From: Arsenophonus sp.
Lineage (GTDB): Bacteria; Pseudomonadota; Gammaproteobacteria; Enterobacterales; Enterobacteriaceae
Length of the DNA stretch: 64,000 nucleotides
Direction of reading: 5' to 3'
Assembly: GCA_031446085.1 (NCBI GenBank)
Contig: CP132901.1
Location: 1 to 64,000 of the forward strand
In this document: in pieces, positions 58,027 through 64,000 of the stretch
Numbering within the stretch: the first letter of the stretch is position 1
How the letters are laid out: each line of letters starts with the position of its first letter
Translations under genes and position numbers: made by a program
Notes under the pieces: model-generated
What the model saw: the letters and a program-made list of their open reading frames with translations, nothing else
The model's database searches: none
What the model was told of the DNA's origin: nothing

Positions 58027-58748
58027 TTATAGATAAAAATTTTTTCCTAAGTAAATTTTTTTTACATAATCATTCTTTAAAATTGTACTTGGAGATCCAG
58101 AAGCTATAATTTTACCTTGATTTAAAATATAAGCATATTCACATATTTTTAATGTTTCTTTAACGTTATGATCGGTAATCAATATTCCTAATCCTTGATT
58201 TTTTAAAAAAGTTATATTTTTTTTTATATCTTCTATAGATATAGGATCAACTCCTGCAAAAGGTTCATCTAAAAGAATGAATTTTGGACTTGCTGCAAGA
58301 GCTCGAGCTATTTCTACTCGACGACGTTCTCCACCAGAAAGCGTATAACCTATGTTTTTTTGTATATTTTTTATTTTAAATATTTCTAGTAATTCTTCTA
58401 TTTTTTTCTTTTTTTTATAAAATCTTATTTTTTTATTGATTTCTAATACTGACATTATATTATTATATACACTTAATCCTCTAAAAATTGAAGATTCTTG
58501 TGGTAAATATCCAATACCTTTTTGAGCACGTTTATAAATTTGAAAACTACTAATATCTTCATTATCTAATAGTATTTTTCCGTTACTATGAAAGAATATT
58601 CCTATTATTGTATAAAATATCGTTGTTTTTCCTGCTCCGTTTGGTCCTAATAATCCGACAATTTGATTAGAATTAATTTCTAAATTAATATCTTCAAAAA
58701 ATTTTTTTTTTTATATTTTTTACTTAATTTTTCAATTTTTAATTTCAT
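58027..58748 (-). CDS. lptB: LPS export ATPase LptB, interrupted by a one-base frameshift in an A11 run
   Basis: Cytoplasmic ATPase of the LptB2FG lipopolysaccharide extractor. ATG at 58748 starts [15 protein letters not shown], then the frame breaks in an 11-base A-run (58712-58702, minus strand). One more A restores [19 protein letters not shown] and everything after. With 12 As the product would be 240 residues (E. coli 241). Walker A is [10 protein letters not shown]-loop [10 protein letters not shown], signature [16 protein letters not shown], Walker [13 protein letters not shown], switch His in ITDHN. All motifs are intact, so decay is at most very recent. It may be rescued by RNA polymerase slippage on the A-run, as described for other endosymbionts; a sequencing error is also possible. 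rpoN does not follow. Confidence 0.9.
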
Positions 58749-58791
58749 TTTTAAGAATTTTAAAATAATTAATATTTTTTTGTACTAATAC

Positions 58792-59294
58792 TTATGGTAG
58801 AAATAAAGTTGTTCTTGTTAATTTATTTTTTTTAGATAGTGCTTGTATTTTATTTTTTAATATAGAATAGATTATTCTATCACTTATTATGTAATTATCA
58901 AGTTGTTTTATAATGACATTGTTATCAAATATGACAGATTGTTGTTTGGTATTATATATTATTGTGTTACTAGATCCTTTTATGATATGATTCGGTTTAT
59001 TTTGAAAAAATTTTACTGGTTTTCCATATGCTTTCATAATAATTTCTTTAAAATTATTATTGATAGGGATGATAGTTACATAATCAGCTTGAATAGTAAT
59101 AAATTCACTTTTAATACAAACTTTTTTTTTAAAAAAATTTTGTTTTTTTTAAAATCATATTCTTGTTGTTTTGCATAAATAAAGATTGATTTATTATCAA
59201 ATTTTAATGAATAAGAAAAATTCAATAAATTAATCAAAATAAAGAATAAATAGATAAAATAGACTATATTTTTTTTTCTGAATTGTTTTTTCAT
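58792..59294 (-). CDS. lptA: LPS transport periplasmic protein LptA, interrupted by a one-base frameshift in an A9 run
   Basis: Periplasmic bridge protein for lipopolysaccharide transport. ATG at 59294 follows the lptC stop by 2 bases. The signal-type N-terminus (KKNIVYFIYLFFILINLLNFSYS) leads into IFIYAKQQEYDFKKNKIFLKKK; the frame then breaks in an A9 run (59130-59122, minus strand). With one more A the reading continues VCIKSEFITIQADYVTII and on through MKAYGKPVKFFQ, YIISDRIIYSILKNKIQALS to the stop at 58792. The product would be 167 residues (E. coli 185). The frame error is in the same direction as in lptB. Same options: transcriptional slippage, early pseudogene or sequencing error. Confidence 0.85.
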
Positions 59295-59296
59295 GT

Positions 59297-59857
59297 TTAT
59301 TGTTTAAAAAAAAATAAATTGTAATATAATTTTGTATCTTCCATATATTCTATAATATTTTTTTTAAAATTTACTTTTATATTCTTACCAGTAATTTTAA
59401 AATTTTTTCCAATAATGATAATTTCTTCATTTGAAGAAAGGCTTTTTTTTGAAATGTTAATAATTGCACAGTGCATTAATATTTTTTGGACTAGATTTTT
59501 TTTATTTAAATTATATGCTGTTACTTTATTATATAAAAAAATGGTATCTTTTTTAATTTTGGCATTTTTTGCTTTTATTTTCCAAATAGCAAAATCTTGA
59601 TTTTCATAATATAATATTATTATGTCAGAACATAGAGTTATTTTATTTTTTTCATTATATACAATGTTTCCAGAAATAATTTGATAATCTAATTTTCCTT
59701 TTTCATTATAATAATAATGATTCATTTTTTTACTAATGTGATTAACATTGTAATAGTTTTTGTTGTTTTTATTTTTTAAAAAAGGATTAAAAATTTTAAA
59801 TAAATAAAAAGTAATGAAAATTATAAAAATAATAAATATGATTTTTTTAAATAACAT
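59297..59857 (-). CDS. lptC: LPS export protein LptC
   Basis: Bitopic inner-membrane protein that passes LPS from LptFG to LptA. 186 residues (E. coli 191): an N-terminal helix (KKIIFIIFIIFITFYLFKIF) then a periplasmic beta-jellyroll. Family-like segments are KLDYQIISGNIVYNEKNKITLC, FAIWKIKAKNAKIKKDTIFLYNKV and the late TGKNIKVNFKKNIIEYMEDT, near the end. Conservation is low, as usual for LptC; the kdsD-lptC-lptA-lptB order confirms it. kdsC, which precedes lptC in E. coli, is gone: only 43 bases separate kdsD from lptC. Confidence 0.88.
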   Translation of the reverse strand: MLFKKIIFIIFIIFITFYLFKIFNPFLKNKNNKNYYNVNHISKKMNHYYYNEKGKLDYQIISGNIVYNEKNKITLCSDIIILYYENQDFAIWKIKAKNAKIKKDTIFLYNKVTAYNLNKKNLVQKILMHCAIINISKKSLSSNEEIIIIGKNFKITGKNIKVNFKKNIIEYMEDTKLYYNLFFFKQ

Positions 59858-59900
59858 TGCAGTTTATATTTTTTTAAATTAATTTAATTTAAATTATTTT

Positions 59901-60896
59901 TTATAGAATACCTAGTTTAAAAAAATCACAAATGTTAATAATTCCAATTAAAGTATTTTTTTTTTCTACTAACAAAAAATTAGTCTTATATGTTTTCATA
60001 ATTTTAAGTGCATCTATTGCTAACATATCAGGTTTAATTTTAATTATTTTCATATTCATAATTTTTTTGATTTTAGTACGATTTAAATCAATATTAGTAT
60101 TTAAAACATGTATCATATCTTTATAAGTAAATATACCTTCTATTTTCATTTTTTTATCACAAATGACTACTATTCCTAATTTTTTTTGAACAATTTCTAT
60201 TAATGCTTCTTTTATTGTTGCATTTTTTTTAATTACAGGCATTTTTCTATCAGTATTAGTGTTTATTAGATCAGATACATGTAACGATAACTTTTTACCT
60301 AATATTCCTCCTGGATGTGATAATGCAAAATCTTTTTTTGTAAATCCTCTTGCTTTTAATAAAGAAACTGCTATTGCATCTCCCATGATTAACATTGCTG
60401 TTGTACTAGTTGTTGGAGTTAGTCCTAATGGACATGATTCATATGGTACTTTAATACATAAATGTATATTAGCTGCTTTACCCATGCTACTAGATGGATT
60501 TTTTGTCATACATATTAAATTAATTAATTGACGTTTTAATATTGGTATAATTGTCAAGATTTCTTTTGATTCTCCTGAATTAGAAATTGCAAGTACTATG
60601 TCTTGGCTAGTAATCATTCCTAGATCTCCATGACTTGCCTCTCCTGGATGTACGAAAAATGCTGGAGTTCCAGTACTAGCTAAAGTTGCTGCAATTTTGT
60701 TTCCAATATGTCCGGATTTACCCATACCCATTACAACTATTTTACCTTTGCATGAAAAGATATTATTACAAGCTTTATCAAAATCATCATTAAAGTATTT
60801 TTTTAGGTATGACAATCCATTTAGTTGAATATCTAGTACTTTTTTAGCAGTTTTTTTAAAATTAATTTTTTCATTTTTTATTTTATTATTTTGCAT
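59901..60896 (-). CDS. kdsD: Arabinose-5-phosphate isomerase KdsD
   Basis: Interconverts ribulose-5-phosphate and arabinose-5-phosphate, precursor of KDO. 331 residues (E. coli 328). N-terminal SIS domain (about 40-180): GKIVVMGMGKSGHIGNKIAATLASTG, FFVHPGEASHGDLGM, LAISNSGESKEI and TPTTSTTAMLIMGDA. Two C-terminal CBS domains (about 210-325): VSDLINT...GIFTYKDM and IMNMKIIKIKP...GIINICDF. ALSHPGGILGK is intact. First gene of kdsD-lptC-lptA-lptB. Confidence 0.96.
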   Translation of the reverse strand: MQNNKIKNEKINFKKTAKKVLDIQLNGLSYLKKYFNDDFDKACNNIFSCKGKIVVMGMGKSGHIGNKIAATLASTGTPAFFVHPGEASHGDLGMITSQDIVLAISNSGESKEILTIIPILKRQLINLICMTKNPSSSMGKAANIHLCIKVPYESCPLGLTPTTSTTAMLIMGDAIAVSLLKARGFTKKDFALSHPGGILGKKLSLHVSDLINTNTDRKMPVIKKNATIKEALIEIVQKKLGIVVICDKKMKIEGIFTYKDMIHVLNTNIDLNRTKIKKIMNMKIIKIKPDMLAIDALKIMKTYKTNFLLVEKKNTLIGIINICDFFKLGIL

Positions 60897-61163
60897 AATA
60901 TGAAATTCTATTATCTAATAAATAGTTAGAATATTTAATAAAAATATAGACATTTTTTATACTTGAATTTTAAATCAATAAAATATTTTTTTAGTAATTT
61001 TAAAAAAAATAATTAAAAGTATTTATATATTATTGATATAATTTTTTTATTTTATTTTTATATTGTGATCGATCTAATTATAAATTGTTTTGAAAATAAA
61101 TATTAAATGTAGGATAAAAGATTTTTTTAAATTTATTTATTTTTTTGAAAAAATTAAAAAAGA

Positions 61164-61790
61164 TTATTTTGTTCCGAATATTTTATCTCCAGCGTCACCA
61201 AATCCAGGAATGATATATCCTGAATGATTTAAAGATAAATCAATAGAGGCAGTATATAATTTAATATCCGGGTGTTTTTTTTCTAATGCTTGTAATCCTT
61301 CTGGAGCTGCCACTAATACGAGTACGGTAATTGATTTACATCCTGCTTGTTTTAATAAATTTATAACTGCAATCATTGATCCTCCTGTTGCTAACATTGG
61401 ATCTAATACTAGTGCCATTCTTTGATTAATATTTGATGTTAATTTATGAAAATAGAAAATTGGTTCTAATGTTTTTTCATTTCGATAACATCCAACGACG
61501 CTAATTTTTGCACTTGGAATATTTTCTAAAACACCATTAATCATTCCTAATCCAGCACGTAGAATAGGAACAATAGTTATTTTTTTACCTTTTATTTTTG
61601 TTATTTTTACAGGACCACACCATCCTTCAATAATTATTGTTTCTGTTTCTAAATTAGCTGTTGCTTCATATGTCAATAAACATCCAACTTCTGAAGCTAA
61701 TTCTCTAAAATGTTTAGTATTAATATTTTTATTTCTCATTAAACCTAGTTTATGTTGAATTAAAGGATGTTTTACTTCAATGATTTCCAT
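61164..61790 (-). CDS. upp: Uracil phosphoribosyltransferase
   Basis: Pyrimidine salvage: uracil plus PRPP to UMP. 208 residues, as in E. coli. It begins [34 protein letters not shown], the PRPP loop [21 protein letters not shown], and the C-terminal uracil-binding [18 protein letters not shown] are intact. CGGAGAT precedes the ATG. Divergent from purM, as in E. coli. Its 5' leader carries the nested inverted repeats listed separately. Confidence 0.97.
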   Translation of the reverse strand: MEIIEVKHPLIQHKLGLMRNKNINTKHFRELASEVGCLLTYEATANLETETIIIEGWCGPVKITKIKGKKITIVPILRAGLGMINGVLENIPSAKISVVGCYRNEKTLEPIFYFHKLTSNINQRMALVLDPMLATGGSMIAVINLLKQAGCKSITVLVLVAAPEGLQALEKKHPDIKLYTASIDLSLNHSGYIIPGFGDAGDKIFGTK

Positions 61791-61800
61791 ATTATCTCCG

Positions 61801-61880
61801 TAAACAATAAAAAAAATTATTTTTTTATTGATTAAATATACTACTATTTTTTTAAAAAATAGTAGTATATTTATTGTTTA
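61801..61880. promoter_or_regulatory. Nested and overlapping inverted repeats in the upp-purM spacer
   Basis: Three pairings are visible. (1) A near-palindrome at 61833-61873: 20 complementary bases on each side of a single T at 61853. (2) A hairpin at 61805-61830: CAATAAAAAAA with TTTTTTTATTG around ATTA. (3) A long-range pair TAAACAATAAA (61801-61811) with TTTATTGTTTA (61870-61880). Pairings 2 and 3 share the left arm, and 1 and 3 overlap at 61870-61873, so they exclude each other. The element ends 10 bases before the upp ATG, next to its Shine-Dalgarno. An attenuator-like or bidirectional role is speculative. Confidence 0.5.
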
Positions 61881-62075
61881 TAAAAAATTTATTTTATATA
61901 TTTTAAAATTTATATGAAATTAATTATATATTTAATTCAGTTTTGTATCAATTTTTTAATTTTTTTTGTATCAGTAAAATTTACATTAATTTTTTTTATA
62001 AAAAACTAATTTTTTTGTAAAGTATAATATATATTTAGAAATATTAAATTTAATATATTAATTCGGATATGCAAT

Positions 62076-63119
62076 ATGTCATTAACTTATAAAAAATCTG
62101 GTGTTGATATTTATAGAAGTAGTCAAATTATAAAAAATATCCAAAAAAATTTAAAAAATATGAATATAAAATGTTCAGAATTAATTTTAGGAATTGGCGG
62201 TTTTTCTGCTTTAATTAAAATACCTAAAAATTATCAAAATCCAATATTAGTTACTTCAGTTGATGGAGTAGGCAGTAAGTTAAATTTATCTATAAAATAT
62301 AAATTATATCAATCAATAGGAATCGATTTAGTTGCTATGGTTGTAAATGATATTATTGTATATGGTGCTAAACCATGGATTTTTTTTGATTATTATTCTG
62401 CTAATCAATTACATATTAAAATTTCTAATACTATTATGAAAAGTATTATTCAAGGATGTAAAAAATCTCAATGTACTTTAGTTGGAGGTGAAACATCTGA
62501 AATTCCTACTGCATCTTTAAAAAAAACAAAAAATGTTCATTTAGCTGGTTTTGGTATAGGATTAGTAGAAAAAAAAGATATTATAGATGGATCAAAAATT
62601 CAAATTGGAGATGTATTAATTGGACTAAAATCAAGTGGTATCCATTCTAATGGATATACATTAATTAAAAAAATTTTAGATATTAATTTAATTAATATTA
62701 AATCATTTCAGATTAATAATCGTTTATTGAAAGAATATTTATTTATTCCAACTAAAATTTATGTGAAAGATGTATTATTTTTAGTTAAAAAATATCATAT
62801 TCACGGTATTGTTCATATTACAGGAGGTGGAATATTAAAAAATATTATTCGTATAGTTCCAAAAAATGGTTATAAAATTATTATTAATACTTCATCATGG
62901 GAGTGGCCTTTTTTATTTAAATGGATACAAAAACAAGGGAAAATAACAACTCAAGAAATGTATAATGTATTTAATTGTGGAATAGGTATGATAATAATCG
63001 TACCAAAATATGAATCAAATAGTATTTTGAAAGAGTTAAATATTTTAGGACAAAAGGCTTGGGAAATAGGTAATGTTATTCATAATTCATTTAATCAATC
63101 TAAAGTAGTATTATATTAA
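62076..63119 (+). CDS. purM: Phosphoribosylformylglycinamidine cyclo-ligase (AIR synthase)
   Basis: Fifth step of purine synthesis: ATP-dependent ring closure of FGAM to AIR. 347 residues (E. coli 345). LTYKKSGVDI at the N-terminus, LGIGGFSALI, SVDGVGSKLNLSI, GIDLVAMVVNDIIVYGAKPWIFFDYY, LVGGETSEIP, LKSSGIHSNGYTLI, HITGGGILKNI and FNCGIGMIIIVP are the family blocks in order. purN follows 9 bases later, as in E. coli; upp is divergent. Confidence 0.97.
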   Translation: MSLTYKKSGVDIYRSSQIIKNIQKNLKNMNIKCSELILGIGGFSALIKIPKNYQNPILVTSVDGVGSKLNLSIKYKLYQSIGIDLVAMVVNDIIVYGAKPWIFFDYYSANQLHIKISNTIMKSIIQGCKKSQCTLVGGETSEIPTASLKKTKNVHLAGFGIGLVEKKDIIDGSKIQIGDVLIGLKSSGIHSNGYTLIKKILDINLINIKSFQINNRLLKEYLFIPTKIYVKDVLFLVKKYHIHGIVHITGGGILKNIIRIVPKNGYKIIINTSSWEWPFLFKWIQKQGKITTQEMYNVFNCGIGMIIIVPKYESNSILKELNILGQKAWEIGNVIHNSFNQSKVVLY

Positions 63120-63128
63120 TGATTTATA

Positions 63129-63815
63129 ATGAAAAAAATTTTTATTTTAATGTCAGGACAAGGAAATCTTTTAAAATATATTTTAAATTATTTTAAAAAA
63201 AATAATAGTAAAAATATTTCGATTTCTGGAGTATTTAGTAATAAGTTTAATGTTTCTGCTATTAAAATAGCAGAAAAAGAAAAAATGCCTTTTTTCTTTT
63301 TTAAAGAAAATACTTCATATAATAATGATTATTTAAATGAATATTTATATAATTTGATAAAATTATATGAACCAGATTTAATTATATTAGCTGGATATAT
63401 GAAAAAAATATCTTCATTTATTACAAAAAAATATTTTGGCAAGATTATTAATATTCATCCTTCATTATTGCCAAAATATCCTGGATTAAATACATATAAG
63501 AGAGCATTATTTAATAATGAAAAGAATCACGGAACGTCTATTCATTTTGTTACAAGTAAAATTGATGCAGGTCCTATTATATTTCAGTATGAAATACCAA
63601 TTTTATCAAAAGATAATATATTTAGTTTAAAAAATAAAGTGAAGAAAATAGAATATATTTATTATCCATTAATTATCGATTTAATTTTAAAAAAAAAAAT
63701 CATAATAGAAAATAACAAAGTATTTTTTGAAAAATCAATTTTTTTCTTTTTTAAAAATTTTACTATAAAAAATAATATAATGATTAATATTAGGAATTCA
63801 AATAAATGTTTATAA
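63129..63815 (+). CDS. purN: Phosphoribosylglycinamide formyltransferase 1
   Basis: Third step of purine synthesis, using 10-formyl-THF. 228 residues (E. coli 212). The catalytic stretch is conserved: [27 protein letters not shown] with catalytic Asn and His, [18 protein letters not shown] with the Asp. The N-terminal phosphate-binding loop differs: SGQGNLLKY stands where E. coli has SGNGSNLQA, so the Ser and Asn that contact the GAR phosphate are Asn and Leu. The C-terminus is a Lys/Asn/Phe-rich extension. The last 10 bases overlap the speG start. Confidence 0.92.
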   Translation: MKKIFILMSGQGNLLKYILNYFKKNNSKNISISGVFSNKFNVSAIKIAEKEKMPFFFFKENTSYNNDYLNEYLYNLIKLYEPDLIILAGYMKKISSFITKKYFGKIINIHPSLLPKYPGLNTYKRALFNNEKNHGTSIHFVTSKIDAGPIIFQYEIPILSKDNIFSLKNKVKKIEYIYYPLIIDLILKKKIIIENNKVFFEKSIFFFFKNFTIKNNIMINIRNSNKCL

Positions 63816-64000
63816 AAGGTAGTGACAATAGTATTAAATTACGTCCTTTAGAACGGGAAGATTTGCATTTTGTACATCAATTAGATAATAACGCTAGCAT
63901 AATGAGATATTGGTTTGAAGAGCCATATGAGGCTTTCGTAGAATTAAGTGATTTATATAATAAACATATTCATGATCAATTAGAAAGACGTTTTATTATT
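63806..64000 (+). CDS. speG: Spermidine N1-acetyltransferase SpeG (3' end outside window)
   Basis: GNAT-family acetyltransferase that inactivates excess spermidine/spermine. ATG at 63806 overlaps the end of purN; AGGA lies about 10 bases upstream. The 65 visible codons read [20 protein letters not shown] and on through [20 protein letters not shown] and [14 protein letters not shown], almost identical to E. coli SpeG after the first seven residues. This is far closer than purN or purM next door, and the codons look slightly richer in G+C (hand count about 29%). The gene runs past the window end, so the acetyl-CoA site is not seen. speG is not next to purN in E. coli. Confidence 0.9.
   Translation, partial: MFIKGSDNSIKLRPLEREDLHFVHQLDNNASIMRYWFEEPYEAFVELSDLYNKHIHDQLERRFII

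Noticed and set aside
58027-58455. LptB as a 142-residue protein beginning at an internal Met
   Set aside because: The Walker A and Q-loop regions are encoded in the same open frame just upstream without an ATG; the true start is at 58748, with a frame break at the A-run.

Overview
The window looks like a stretch of chromosome from a strongly reduced, very A+T-rich gammaproteobacterium of the Enterobacterales, most likely an obligate insect endosymbiont. Nearly every gene is a recognisable orthologue of an Escherichia coli gene and many neighbours keep the E. coli order. Coding sequences are rich in Lys, Asn and Ile with A/T-ending codons. Several E. coli neighbours are missing and only short spacers or A+T-rich deserts remain. 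There are no insertion sequences, phage genes, CRISPR arrays or genomic islands. Retained folate, riboflavin and thiamin genes, cytochrome bo oxidase and lipopolysaccharide genes would suit a symbiont of a blood-feeding insect (Arsenophonus or Riesia-like). That placement is inference, and the species cannot be fixed from this sequence alone.

Layout. 1-5.3 kb: mnmA (5' end outside the window), purB, and polA split into a polymerase gene and a 5'-nuclease gene. 5.3-12.1 kb: the macromolecular-synthesis block rpoD-dnaG-rpsU, divergent tsaD-folB, convergent cca. 12.1-22 kb: aroC, prmB, glpT, pitA, gdhA, hldE, ubiK, ibpA, with two gene-free gaps of about 0.6 kb. 22-31 kb: recB-recD, fabI, prfB (programmed frameshift) and lysS. 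31-45 kb: cyoABCDE-yajR, a thiI gene reduced to its rhodanese domain, ispA-dxs, pgpA-thiL-nusB-ribH-ribD, and yajC without secDF. 46-48.2 kb: tolB-pal and tRNA-Lys(UUU). 48.6-54.1 kb: aceE-aceF-lpd. 54-61 kb: degP, murA-ibaG, ptsN and kdsD-lptC-lptA-lptB, with single-base frameshifts at A-runs in both lptA and lptB. 61-64 kb: upp, purM-purN and the start of speG.

How the genes fit together. PDH plus the bo3 oxidase give aerobic energy metabolism. ispA/dxs and cyoE/ubiK serve isoprenoid, haem O and ubiquinone supply, and DXP also feeds the thiamin thiazole. folB, ribD/ribH and thiI(rhodanese)/thiL are B-vitamin steps. hldE, kdsD and lptABC serve lipopolysaccharide synthesis and export. MnmA would modify the wobble U of tRNA-Lys(UUU), which is encoded here. 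recBD, polA, dnaG and rpoD are core information genes.

No new multi-gene system was found. The interesting material is reductive remodelling: polA fission with loss of the proofreading residues and an apparent ATT start; ThiI pared down to a rhodanese domain; an RF2 frameshift site without its stimulator and with a changed SPF motif; Asn for Asp in the E2p active-site motif; poly(A) frameshifts in the LPS transport genes; and a strikingly conserved speG beside fast-evolving neighbours. Comparisons with E. coli are from memory of those protein sequences, not from a database search.
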